NCBI GenBank assembly: GCA_900544245.1 | Contig: UQUH01000011.1 | Coordinates: 1 to 40,529 of the forward strand | DNA length: 40,529 nt | Origin: an uncultured Coriobacteriaceae bacterium | GTDB lineage: Bacteria > Actinomycetota > Coriobacteriia > Coriobacteriales > QAMH01 | Direction: 5' to 3' | In this document: positions 17,837-25,523 of the stretch, one piece after another | Numbering within the stretch: the stretch's first letter is position 1 | How the letters are laid out: every line of letters starts with the position of its first letter | Made by a program: the position numbers and the translations under genes | Notes under the pieces: generated by a model | Told to the model about the DNA's origin: nothing | Seen by the model: only the letters and a program-made list of their open reading frames with translations | Database searches by the model: none

Positions 17837-18136
17837 TTGCTCACGGCAGAAGTCTGCCATGCCCTGAGCAAGTACGTGCGCGGTGGTTACATGGAGGTTC
17901 GTGATGCCGTCGATTGCGGACGTGACGCCCTTTCCCTTGTCGATAGGTTCGTCGATGACAGCGCGCTTTGGGTCGAGTCCCTTTCGGAGGCCGTTCGGCT
18001 CGATCATTCGTCATATGACATGTTCTATCTGCTTCTCGCGCGTCGCGAGTGTGCAACGTTGTTCACCCTTGACCGCAAGCTTCAGGATCTCAGCAGCAGA
18101 TGCGGCGTCAATTGCGTATGCTCGATAAAGATTTGA
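17837..18136 (+). pseudogene. PIN-domain (VapC-like) toxin remnant, N-terminus missing
   Basis: The reading frame gives 99 residues that resemble the C-terminal two thirds of a VapC PIN nuclease: a helix with AEVCHALSKYV, then LDHSSYDMFYLLLARR with the conserved Tyr-Asp, and ATLFTLDRKLQDL with the last acidic residue. The N-terminal strand with the first catalytic Asp (typically V-D-T/S-S) is absent; the frame stays open upstream to about 17790 without a start codon, and the overlapping region is the 5' end of the wall-anchored gene. No antitoxin gene is adjacent. It is most likely a decayed toxin-antitoxin locus. The TTG at 17837 could initiate but would give a catalytically incomplete protein. 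Confidence 0.6.
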
Positions 18137-19081
18137 CTATCCCGTCTCCTGTCCTCTCTTGAGCGAAATGTGGCAGAGCACAGCCACGACGATGAAGCCG
18201 ATTCCGCCGATGATGCCCGTGGGTGCGGGCCCGACGAAGGGATTGGGCGTTCCGGCCATGAACATGAGAGGGGCAGCAGAGCATCCGTTGAGCGCCCCGT
18301 GGGCGAACACCGCCGGAAGGCAGCTCTTGGCCCGGAAGGTAAGCCAGCTGAACAGGTAGCTTAATGCCACGCACAGGCAGCACATCGCGAGGATGCCGAT
18401 GATGGGCCATCCGGGGTAGCCGAGTCCGTAGTTATGGCCGAGTACCGTTATCGGCGCATGCCAGAGACCCCAGATGATACCGCTTGCCGGCACCGCGATA
18501 CGCACGCCGTACCTCTCTGACAGATGCGGAAGCAGATAGCCCCGCCAGCCCCATTCCTCGCCGAAGCACGATACGCAATTGAGCAAGGGCGCGACGATGA
18601 CGAGGGCAAGTTGGGCATATCCAAGTGCCGCTATCTGCGATGAGGACATGGTCATCGATTGCCCAGCTGACCCCATCTGCCGTCGTGTCGTTTCCACGAA
18701 CGATGACATGGACGTGTCGAGTTGCCCGGGATTCAGAACGAAGTACGCGGCGGCTCCGATCGCGACCAGCGCGATGGGCCCGAACCATCCGATGAGGTAG
18801 TACCTCCACGTCTGCCTGAAATGCACGGGCCTGATCCACGCGTTGCGAAAGCCCTCGCCGGTGAGCAGCCGCGTGATCGCGACGCCTATGGCGGGAAAGA
18901 ACATTCCCGCACCCACGAACAGGACGGTGGCGGGATCGCCGAGCGGGTTTTCTCCCGCGCTCATGAGGGGAAGCGCACGTGGATAGACGGTTGCGAACCA
19001 GAACGCCCACGTGAGCGCGAATGTGATGACGCAGTACGTCGTCACGCGGCGTTTTGCCAGACATTCGCGGATGCGCCTCAT
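18137..19081 (-). CDS. CPBP-family intramembrane metalloprotease
   Basis: A 314-aa membrane protein with about eight hydrophobic helices and the Rce1/Abi-type motifs: EExxR at 175-180 (FGEEWGWRGY), a His at 208 in WGLWHAP, and a second histidine motif near 260 (FAHGALN). These are the metal-binding and catalytic residues of the CPBP (CAAX protease and bacteriocin-processing) family. The start overlaps the stop of the MerR gene upstream, so both are one operon. Members process peptides or give bacteriocin self-immunity; the neighbouring Imm5-like gene fits an immunity theme, but no bacteriocin gene is present. Confidence 0.87.
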   Translation of the reverse strand: MRRIRECLAKRRVTTYCVITFALTWAFWFATVYPRALPLMSAGENPLGDPATVLFVGAGMFFPAIGVAITRLLTGEGFRNAWIRPVHFRQTWRYYLIGWFGPIALVAIGAAAYFVLNPGQLDTSMSSFVETTRRQMGSAGQSMTMSSSQIAALGYAQLALVIVAPLLNCVSCFGEEWGWRGYLLPHLSERYGVRIAVPASGIIWGLWHAPITVLGHNYGLGYPGWPIIGILAMCCLCVALSYLFSWLTFRAKSCLPAVFAHGALNGCSAAPLMFMAGTPNPFVGPAPTGIIGGIGFIVVAVLCHISLKRGQETG

Positions 19082-19872
19082 CGCGGATCACCGCCTTCGC
19101 AAGCGCAGGTGCCGGGCACGCAAGTTCCCGGTGCGATCTCAAGTGGCTCTGCGTGATAGCGCTCGACGCACCAGTCCTTGACGCCGCAGCAAGGGCACGT
19201 GAGCTTGCGGGTGCGTGGCGTGTGTCCGGATATGAGGAATGCGCCCAAGCGTGGACGAAACTCCGCCTTGCAGGCAGGGCAGAGATAGGTCGCATGGGCA
19301 CCGTAGTGAAAGACCTGCCATAGTCCTGCCGCGATGACGAACGTCAAGGCAACCGGGAACGGCCACCAGACGCCGGATACGATGCCGTATACCAGCGTGC
19401 CAATCCATGCGACGTCCATGCAGATGCCCACGATGATCATGGTGATCCACTGACGCTTCCGTGCTCTCTCGTCGTTCATTCTCGTATCCATGGCCGCTTG
19501 CGATGTCATGGTGATGTGGCCGCAGAGCTCGAGGTCGGATTGCATGATCTTGATGCCATCGAGCATCGCCGTGCTCTGCGCGATCTCCTCCTCGAGTTGC
19601 GATGCGCGTTCCTCGAGAAGCGTCTCGAGAATTGCCCCACGATTCGGGCTCTCGAGGATACCCCTGATCTGCGAGAGCTTGAGCCCGAGCGCCTTCAGCA
19701 TGAGGATGAAGCGCAGGCGCTCCGCGTCCTCATCGGCGTACATGCGCCTGCCGCCTTCGGAATATCCCGAAGGGGCGAGCAAGCCCTTCTGGTCGTAGTA
19801 CTGCACGGTACGCACGGTGGTTCCGCATACATTGGCCAGCTCTCCGGTCGTGTAGGTCTTGTCTTCGGTCAT
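19078..19872 (-). CDS. MerR-family regulator fused to membrane and zinc-ribbon segments
   Basis: A 264-aa regulator with a canonical MerR DNA-binding domain at 5-75 (YTTGELANVCGTTVRTVQYY ... GGRRMYADEDAERL), a dimerisation coiled coil at about 80-130, then two hydrophobic helices at about 145-190, and a C-terminal Cys-rich part with two CxxC pairs (LCPACKAEF and CPCCGVKDWC) likely binding zinc. The membrane segment suggests it senses envelope events. ATG 19872 has a perfect AGGAGGTGA ribosome site. Its own promoter (19895-19925) has the stretched 19-bp spacer and central palindrome of MerR-controlled promoters, so autoregulation is expected. The CPBP gene follows with a 4-nt overlap. Confidence 0.88.
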   Translation of the reverse strand: MTEDKTYTTGELANVCGTTVRTVQYYDQKGLLAPSGYSEGGRRMYADEDAERLRFILMLKALGLKLSQIRGILESPNRGAILETLLEERASQLEEEIAQSTAMLDGIKIMQSDLELCGHITMTSQAAMDTRMNDERARKRQWITMIIVGICMDVAWIGTLVYGIVSGVWWPFPVALTFVIAAGLWQVFHYGAHATYLCPACKAEFRPRLGAFLISGHTPRTRKLTCPCCGVKDWCVERYHAEPLEIAPGTCVPGTCACEGGDPR

Positions 19873-19960
19873 GGATTCACCTCCTCAGGACCGAGTTCTA
19901 CAACGTGACGCCGCGTCACGAGCAAGGGATAATCGAAAGTGTTTCGAATTTTCTCATGAA
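19861..19960. repeat. 100-bp perfect direct repeat, copy 1 (merR promoter side)
   Basis: Identical over 100 bp to 21636-21735. It contains the first four codons of merR, its ribosome site and its promoter/operator. The two copies flank the hipBA genes. The flanking bases differ directly outside (T versus C on the left, T versus A on the right). Confidence 0.95.
19895..19925 (-). promoter_or_regulatory. MerR-type promoter with operator in a 19-bp spacer
   Basis: On the minus strand TTGCTC (-35) and TAGAAC (-10) are 19 bp apart, and the spacer holds the palindrome GTGACG-CGG-CGTCAC. Overlong spacers with a central dyad are the known hallmark of promoters twisted open by MerR-family activators. 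It drives merR itself. A second identical copy is at 21670-21700. Confidence 0.75.
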
Positions 19961-20043
19961 TCGGCGGAACGAAGCTGCAATAAGGTGCGAAGAGGCACGC
20001 AGTTGTCAGCCCCGTCAACAGAGAACGAAACCTGCTCGGTAAT

Positions 20044-20097
20044 CTTACGTATACGTATGATACAATCTGCGATGATAAAAAAATACGTATAGGTAAG
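20044..20097 (+). promoter_or_regulatory. hipBA promoter with paired operator-like inverted repeat
   Basis: CTTACGTATACGTAT (20044-20058) and ATACGTATAGGTAAG (20083-20097) are inverted copies with one mismatch in 15 bp; each is itself partly palindromic. Between them TACAAT (20061-20066) may be the -10 element. HipB-type antitoxins bind such operators to repress their own operon, and the first gene starts 12 nt downstream. Confidence 0.6.
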
Positions 20098-20109
20098 AAT
20101 CGAGAGAAT

Positions 20110-20355
20110 ATGACTCTGAATCGAGACCAGGCCATTGCGCAAGGAATACGAACGCAAAACGCAGTGGATCTGGGCATCATCCTTCGAAACCGCCGCAAGA
20201 AAATGGGATATACGCAAGAGGAGCTGGCGGACATGTTGGGATTCAGCTCACGTTTGGTAGGGGAGATAGAGCGTGGAAGGGGCACGGTTGGAATAGACAA
20301 GGTGCTTCTTTACGCGACAACGTTGGGCATTGATATTGTCGCATTTGAAAGGTAG
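20110..20355 (+). CDS. hipB: HipB-like antitoxin, Xre family
   Basis: An 81-aa protein with one helix-turn-helix domain (YTQEELADMLGFSSRLVGEIERG), N-terminal extension of about 25 residues and C-terminal strand-like segment (ALGIDIVAFER-type ending, here TTLGIDIVAFER). Domain layout and length match HipB antitoxins, which neutralise the HipA kinase and repress the operon. Only 5 nt separate it from the hipA-like gene. GC content is visibly lower than in the surrounding genes, with AT-rich codons such as AAA and ATA, suggesting acquisition by transfer together with hipA. Confidence 0.85.
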   Translation: MTLNRDQAIAQGIRTQNAVDLGIILRNRRKKMGYTQEELADMLGFSSRLVGEIERGRGTVGIDKVLLYATTLGIDIVAFER

Positions 20356-20360
20356 CAGCC

Positions 20361-21626
20361 ATGAGCAGGGGAGCGCTCGTCGTATACCGTGAGTACTTGG
20401 GATGCTTCGAAGAGGCAGGGCATTTGGCGCCCTCGGATGAAGGTGTCGTCTTCGCCTATTCCGAAAGCTATCTTCAAAATGAAACAGCGCATGCAATATC
20501 GCAGGCGCTGCCCTTGCAAGTCGAAGCGTTTTCTCCTCGCGAAACGGAGTCATTCTTTGAGGGGATTCTGCCAGAAGGAAGGATGCGAAGAAATCTGAGT
20601 CGGACCTTTCACGCCGACGTTAACGATACGAGTGCGCTCCTTGCCCGTTTGAATAACGAATCAGCTGGTGCGCTGGTATTCAAAGAAGAGGGAGAAGAGC
20701 CTGATGAAGATCGTGGCTATATTCCTTTAACGGCAGACGATTTTGAACACTTCGCCCAATATCCCCGGGAGTTTTCCTTGCAAGCCGCCAGCCGCTCAAG
20801 GCTTTCTTTGGCAGGAGCACAGATGAAAGTCGGTCTGTTCTTCGACGATTGCTCCAATACATGGATGTACCCAGAGGGAACAGCTCCTTCCAGCCACATC
20901 ATCAAGGCGAGCGATGGCAGTTTCCTTGGACAAACTGTCAATGAGGCGATCTGCATGGAGACGGCAGCTATGCTGGGGTTCGAAACGGCGGCATGCCATT
21001 TGATTTCTCTCGCGGATCTGGAACCCCTTATTGCTATAAAGCGCTTTGACCGTCTGGATGTGGGAGACGAGTTCTTGCACCGTTTACATCAGGAGGACTT
21101 TCTTCAAGCGCTGCCGGAGTTTTTTGATAAGTACGAGCCTACGGATGGGAACTATGCTCATCATTGTGCTCGGATTATCAACGAGAGAAGCCAAAACCCA
21201 GTTGGTGACAAGCGATTTCTGTTTTCGCGATTGCTATTCGATTGGGCAATAGGAAATGCCGATAATCACCTGAAGAACCATTCAATGCTCTGGCATGAAG
21301 ATTGGTCAGCCCAGGAGATATCTCCGCTCTATGATGTTACGTGCACAACGATATATCCCGAGATTGACAGGGAGATGGGCGTGTCTTTTGGACGATCCCG
21401 ACGTATCGATAATGTCACGCGCGAAGACATCATGACGATAGCAAGGCTGTGCGGAGTTGGCGAAAAGTTTGCAGGCGCGGAACTTCAAACCTTGCTGGAA
21501 GAGTTCCCGACAGTCCTTGAAAAAGCGGTAATGAGCATCGTCGAACAAGGGTTTCCACAAGCCGAGAGCCTAGGGGAGCGAATTCGCGATAGTTTCATCG
21601 AGCGCAGAGGCAGACTCGACAAATAA
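20361..21626 (+). CDS. hipA: HipA-like serine/threonine kinase toxin
   Basis: A 421-aa protein of the HipA family. It has the HipA N-terminal subdomain (about 1-100, including the FFEGILPEGRMRRNL motif), the loop SRLSLAGAQMKVGL, the ATP-binding part with Lys in SHIIKASDG, and the catalytic region FDWAIGNADNHLKNHSML with DVTCT as the metal-binding Asp segment. In E. coli HipA phosphorylates glutamyl-tRNA synthetase and induces dormancy; the target here is unknown. The family residues appear intact, so the toxin is probably active. The operon is a low-GC insert bounded by 100-bp direct repeats (19861-19960 and 21636-21735) between merR and an Imm5-like gene. Confidence 0.88.
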   Translation: MSRGALVVYREYLGCFEEAGHLAPSDEGVVFAYSESYLQNETAHAISQALPLQVEAFSPRETESFFEGILPEGRMRRNLSRTFHADVNDTSALLARLNNESAGALVFKEEGEEPDEDRGYIPLTADDFEHFAQYPREFSLQAASRSRLSLAGAQMKVGLFFDDCSNTWMYPEGTAPSSHIIKASDGSFLGQTVNEAICMETAAMLGFETAACHLISLADLEPLIAIKRFDRLDVGDEFLHRLHQEDFLQALPEFFDKYEPTDGNYAHHCARIINERSQNPVGDKRFLFSRLLFDWAIGNADNHLKNHSMLWHEDWSAQEISPLYDVTCTTIYPEIDREMGVSFGRSRRIDNVTREDIMTIARLCGVGEKFAGAELQTLLEEFPTVLEKAVMSIVEQGFPQAESLGERIRDSFIERRGRLDK

Positions 21627-21635
21627 CGATTCATC

Positions 21636-21735
21636 GTCTTCGGTCATGGATTCACCTCCTCAGGACCGAGTTCTACAACGTGACGCCGCGTCACGAGCAA
21701 GGGATAATCGAAAGTGTTTCGAATTTTCTCATGAA
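21636..21735. repeat. 100-bp perfect direct repeat, copy 2 (Imm5 side)
   Basis: Second copy of 19861-19960. It carries an orphan duplicate of the merR promoter (21670-21700), its ribosome site and first four codons, now running into a 25-codon ORF (21647-21570, MTEDDESLFVESASALDE and on) antisense to the end of hipA. It also lies directly upstream of the Imm5-like gene, so each divergent neighbour kept a copy of the old shared intergenic region. Confidence 0.95.
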
Positions 21736-21794
21736 AAGTAGATGTGCGGCGTTTTTCGCTATCATGCACGAGCAGGCGCTCGAAAGGAGAGCAG

Positions 21795-22337
21795 ATGGAG
21801 TGGCTTGACGAGGTCCGCGCTCGAGACAAGCGAGGCAACCAGGTGCTGTTCGCGAAGGATTCTGCCTTCCTGGAAGACCTGAGGAGCATGATTGCCAGCC
21901 AAAGTCACAGGGCCTTGGTGCTCTGGGCGCTCGACTTGGCCGACGAATCCGTCACGCAGCTCGCATCGAGGTATCCCAATGATTCGCGACCGCGCGAGGC
22001 GCTCGATGCCGCATGCGCCTGGGCCGCGGGCGAGATCAAGATGCGCCAGGCACAGCAGAAGATCCTCGCATGTCATGCGGTCGCGAAGGACATCGACAAC
22101 AGGGAGGATATTGCCATGTGCCATGCGGTGGGCCAGGCATGCTCTGTCGTCCATACGGTCGGGCACGCGATCGGCTGCCCCCTCTACGATTTGACGGCGC
22201 TTGTCCGAAGGCACGGAATCGATGACTGCGCCGCGGCCGTCGAGGCGAGGAAGAGCGACTACGTTGAGCGATTGATCTGGTGGAGCGGGCACCCGAGCGT
22301 GCATGGAGGCACTTGGGCGAGCTTCATAGAGGGATAG
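21795..22337 (+). CDS. Imm5-like putative immunity protein
   Basis: A 180-aa all-helical soluble protein. The pattern ALVLWALDLADE, RPREALDAACAWAAGEIKMR, then His/Ala-rich helices (CHAVGQACSVVHTVGHAIG) resembles the Imm5 family, immunity proteins found near polymorphic toxins or as orphans. ATG 21795 is preceded by AAAGGAGAG; the in-frame start at 21744 is rejected. No cognate toxin is visible. Before the hipBA insertion it would have been divergent from merR with a shared intergenic region. Family assignment is by pattern resemblance only. Confidence 0.65.
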   Translation: MEWLDEVRARDKRGNQVLFAKDSAFLEDLRSMIASQSHRALVLWALDLADESVTQLASRYPNDSRPREALDAACAWAAGEIKMRQAQQKILACHAVAKDIDNREDIAMCHAVGQACSVVHTVGHAIGCPLYDLTALVRRHGIDDCAAAVEARKSDYVERLIWWSGHPSVHGGTWASFIEG

Positions 22338-22405
22338 CGGTATCGCTCTGAATGACCTTTTTGATGCTAATTCATCAGAGTGTCATGCATAGCTGTACGG
22401 ATGAC

Positions 22406-22442
22406 GAGAGGACGGTTCGCCGATTTGGCGCACCGTCCTCTC
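22406..22442 (-). terminator. Terminator hairpin after the first Moco/ferredoxin operon
   Basis: GAGAGGACGGTTCGCC and GGCGCACCGTCCTCTC form a 16-bp stem with one T/C mismatch and a 5-nt loop, about 35 nt past the ferredoxin stop on the minus strand. No T tract follows, so efficiency is uncertain; it lies between convergent genes. Confidence 0.6.
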
Positions 22443-22474
22443 AATCTGGGGGGGTATGAGGGTTGTTGGCTGGA

Positions 22475-22807
22475 CTACACCCTCGGGGTAAACATCACGC
22501 TATTGGGCTTTTCGGTCATGAGCTTGGCCATCTCCTCGACAGTGCCGTACTCCATGATGCCGGCCTGGCAATGATGCACGCACTTGGGTAGACGACCTTC
22601 GGCAACACGGTCGGCGCACAGGTCGCACAAGGAGGTGGGCATGGGCAGATGATTGAATTCCCACTTGCCGTTTCCGAGGTCACGAGGGCCGTCAGTGAGG
22701 ATCTTGATGCCGTACTGGCCATCTGCGAGGTCATGCTCGACCTTGCATGCGACTTCGCATGCGTGGCAGCCGGAGCACCACTCGTAGTTGATAAACAGAG
22801 CGTTCAT
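22475..22807 (-). CDS. 4Fe-4S ferredoxin subunit of Moco oxidoreductase 1
   Basis: A 110-aa electron-transfer protein with eight Cys in two clusters: CSGCHACEVAC (x2-x2-x3 spacing) and CDLCADRVAEGRLPKCVHHC (x2-x11-x3 spacing), enough for two [4Fe-4S] centres. It is a short version of the DmsB/NrfC family, which normally has four clusters in about 200 aa. No signal sequence. It starts 43 nt after the stop of the Moco subunit with a GAAAGG ribosome site, so they form an operon. It probably passes electrons between a cytoplasmic donor and the Moco subunit. About half of its residues match the second ferredoxin of this window (34260-34592). Confidence 0.9.
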   Translation of the reverse strand: MNALFINYEWCSGCHACEVACKVEHDLADGQYGIKILTDGPRDLGNGKWEFNHLPMPTSLCDLCADRVAEGRLPKCVHHCQAGIMEYGTVEEMAKLMTEKPNSVMFTPRV

Positions 22808-22850
22808 ATAGCTACCTTTCTATCTAATCCGGTAGGGCGGGTATGTCCGG

Positions 22851-25310
22851 TTACCTGGACATACCTTTCTCACCCTCGCGACCTGCATACAGTGCATTGT
22901 TCTGAGCGTCGCCGTTGACGTCGGCATTCTGAACCTTGGCGGTGTTGGGCTGTGCCATCTCGTATTCCCAACCGCCGAGCCTGGTGACCTGGTAAGTCGG
23001 CAGGACATCGCTGTTCTCATCAGTGCACTTGTAGATGTTGCACATCAGGCAGCAATAGGGAGCACCATAACCAGAGGAACCGTATTGCATCTGGGAGGTG
23101 AGGTTGTTGATGTTGGAGTCAAAGACACCAAACAACGTGGGCTCCTCGCCTTCCATCTCGGGGAACCACCAGCCATGGTCAGCTGCGATAACGCGAGGAT
23201 CGTAGCTGGAGTCGAGGACGACCTTCTGGCGGCAACGACCGCGATGGTTCTCGATCCAGACCCAGTCCCCTTCCTTGACGCCGTACTTGGCGGCAGTCTC
23301 GGGATGGATGCGAACCTGGGGCTCAGGCTGAATCTCACGCATACGAGGGAACATGCGGTGCTCGGAGTGGAAGAAGCCCCAGATACGCGCGCCGGTCGTG
23401 AGAACGAGGGGATACTTCTCCTTATACTCGTCATCGACCTGATCAGAATAGGGGGATTCGGGCGGCTCCTGGAAATACGGCAGGGGAGGAATGCCCCACT
23501 GCTCGAATGCGAATACCTGAAACTCGAAGCGACCGGTTGCGGTGTTGAAGCCGGGCTCGCCATCGGGACGAGAGAGACCCTTCTCGTACTTACGATATTG
23601 CAGATCGGGATAGCTCCAGCATTCCTCGACGAGGTCCTGGAAGTCCTTGCCAAGCTTGCCGCCCCAGTCCGAACGCTCCCTCAGGAAGAAGTTCAACAGG
23701 GAAATGTCATCATGGATGCCAAAGCGCTCGAGCAGCTCCGGGTTGGTCTTTCCGACGATTTTGACGATGAGCTCCTCATCGGAAACCGCCTCGCCCGGTG
23801 CATCCATGACCTTGGTGATGGGGCGCATCGGCGTGTACCAGGTGCGGAAGGAATTGCGCTCCGGGCACATCGCGATGGGCAGGACCAGGTCAGCGCAAGC
23901 CATGGCGGTCGGGGTCATGAAGATATCGGCGACGCCGACAAAGTCCAGGGTCCTCAGCGCCTTGTAGACACGAGGGGCCTCCGCACCCATGTTTGCGATG
24001 GGATTGGTGGACTGGAACCACATCATCTTGATGGGGTAAGGCTCGCCAGTCTCGATCGCGTGCAGAATCAGGTCGGACATTGCGGTGGCGGAGAAGCCGT
24101 AGGTGTGCAGCGGAGAGACGTCGTCTCCCAGACGCTTTGCACGAACCTCCGCGGGAACTTCCTGATAACCGCAGTTGTAGGCCATATCGGTGCGATAGGG
24201 CTGGTCGACCTCGATGTTACCACCGGGGACGTCGTAGTTGCCGGTCATGCCAACCAGGTTGTTGATGGCCTGGGCGCAGGGGATGCCGATGGGGGACTGG
24301 TCAACCTTGAGGCCCCACTGCATCGAAGCGGGTTTCGAAGTTGCATACAGGCGAGCCGCACGACGGATGTCCTCGGCGTCGACCCAGCAAATCTCCGCAA
24401 CCTTTTCGGGAGTGTACTCCTTGACGGCCTCCACGAGCTCTTCCCAGCCATAGCCCCACTTCTCGACAAAGTCATGGTCATATAGGTCTTCTTCGATGAT
24501 GACGTTGGAAAGACCCATGGCTAGCGCCGCATCGGTGCCGGGGCGCAGACGCAGCCAGACCTCGGCGCGCGATGCCATCCAGGTAAGCTTTGGATCAACG
24601 GCGATCAGCTTTGCGCCACGCTGCATGACGTCAACGATCCAGTGGCCCAGGAAGGCATCGGAATTCGAGACGACGGGATTGTTACCCCAGATGACGACGC
24701 ATTCGGGAATCTGATACTCGGGGGAGTTCTCATAGCGAACCGGGCGAGTCTGAGACATGTCGGCAATCAGGGCGCCGCCATTCTGGCAGAAGTTCAGGGT
24801 AGAGCGCGGCAGCATGCAGCTGTCGCCGGAAAGAAAGCCGAGGCAGAAGTTGGGAGAACCAAATCCCCAGTAGCTAACCACAGGTGCCTGCCAGCAGACG
24901 TTACGGCCGGTACCCATCATGGTCGCGATTGCTTCCGGGCCGTAGTCTTTCTGGATGCGCTTGACGTGCATGTCGATGATATCGAGCGCCTCGTCCCAGG
25001 AGATGACTTCCCAGGTGTCTTGACCGCGCTCTTCCTTCGCACGCTTCATGGGATGGGTAAGGCGGGTGGGGTTTTCGATGAATTCCTTGAAGTCAAGGCA
25101 GCGGACGCACAGGCGACCTTGGCTAAACGGGCTGTTCGGATCGCCCTCGACATTGACGAGCCTGCCATTCATGTCAGTGTAGTAGATAACCTGACAGCCA
25201 TTGTGGCATCCAGGTCCGCCCCAGGCGGTGGTACGAGTAGCGGTGAGGTCACCCTCCTGCCACTGGTACACATCGTCTCTGTAGAGCTCCTTGTTGTACT
25301 TAGGTGCCAT
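22851..25310 (-). CDS. Molybdopterin oxidoreductase 1, catalytic subunit (catechol dehydroxylase-like)
   Basis: An 819-aa member of the DMSO reductase family binding Mo-bis-MGD and a [4Fe-4S] cluster. Start ATG 25310 has GAGGAGG; the longer frame to 25370 is rejected. The N-terminus MAPKYNKELY has no Tat signal, so the enzyme is probably cytoplasmic. Candidate cluster ligands are C35, C39, C68 and C71 (GCHNGC, GRLCVRC). GSPNFCLGF followed by SGDSC makes Cys165 the likely molybdenum ligand. GTDAALAMG, NPIANMG and the C-terminal NHRGRCRQ match the cofactor-binding domains. The GRLCVRC form and pairing with a two-cluster ferredoxin resemble Eggerthellaceae catechol dehydroxylases and also pyrogallol transhydroxylase. 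The substrate is unknown. A miniprotein and MFS transporter diverge from it. Confidence 0.87.
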   Translation of the reverse strand: MAPKYNKELYRDDVYQWQEGDLTATRTTAWGGPGCHNGCQVIYYTDMNGRLVNVEGDPNSPFSQGRLCVRCLDFKEFIENPTRLTHPMKRAKEERGQDTWEVISWDEALDIIDMHVKRIQKDYGPEAIATMMGTGRNVCWQAPVVSYWGFGSPNFCLGFLSGDSCMLPRSTLNFCQNGGALIADMSQTRPVRYENSPEYQIPECVVIWGNNPVVSNSDAFLGHWIVDVMQRGAKLIAVDPKLTWMASRAEVWLRLRPGTDAALAMGLSNVIIEEDLYDHDFVEKWGYGWEELVEAVKEYTPEKVAEICWVDAEDIRRAARLYATSKPASMQWGLKVDQSPIGIPCAQAINNLVGMTGNYDVPGGNIEVDQPYRTDMAYNCGYQEVPAEVRAKRLGDDVSPLHTYGFSATAMSDLILHAIETGEPYPIKMMWFQSTNPIANMGAEAPRVYKALRTLDFVGVADIFMTPTAMACADLVLPIAMCPERNSFRTWYTPMRPITKVMDAPGEAVSDEELIVKIVGKTNPELLERFGIHDDISLLNFFLRERSDWGGKLGKDFQDLVEECWSYPDLQYRKYEKGLSRPDGEPGFNTATGRFEFQVFAFEQWGIPPLPYFQEPPESPYSDQVDDEYKEKYPLVLTTGARIWGFFHSEHRMFPRMREIQPEPQVRIHPETAAKYGVKEGDWVWIENHRGRCRQKVVLDSSYDPRVIAADHGWWFPEMEGEEPTLFGVFDSNINNLTSQMQYGSSGYGAPYCCLMCNIYKCTDENSDVLPTYQVTRLGGWEYEMAQPNTAKVQNADVNGDAQNNALYAGREGEKGMSR

Positions 25311-25357
25311 ACAAATCCTCCTCAAATTGTCTCTCGAAACTCTTGAACAAAATGCAA

Positions 25358-25371
25358 TGCTGAGTCCCAAC
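25358..25371 (-). promoter_or_regulatory. 14-bp motif shared with the second Moco promoter region
   Basis: On the minus strand GTTGGGACTCAGCA, 47 nt before the Moco 1 start codon. The identical 14-mer occurs at 31670-31683 before Moco 2. A common regulator site is plausible. Confidence 0.5.
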
Positions 25372-25523
25372 GACGATTCTATGGAGTCGTCAAAAGATAA
25401 GCATGATGCAGGTGTGTTTGAAAAAACGGCATGGATTGAGCAGTCTGACCAATGAACTGATCTAGTGCGGTTTTTAGCATGTGGAGGCAGTCATAAGCGC
25501 ATTTAAAACATCTAGGAGCGACC

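Noticed and set aside
17762..18007. N-terminal extension of the wall-anchored protein
   Set aside because: A proper signal peptide and ribosome site begin at 17761; the extension overlaps the PIN remnant on the other strand.
23085..24485. 466-codon plus-strand ORF opposite Moco 1
   Set aside because: Antisense shadow of a well-supported gene.
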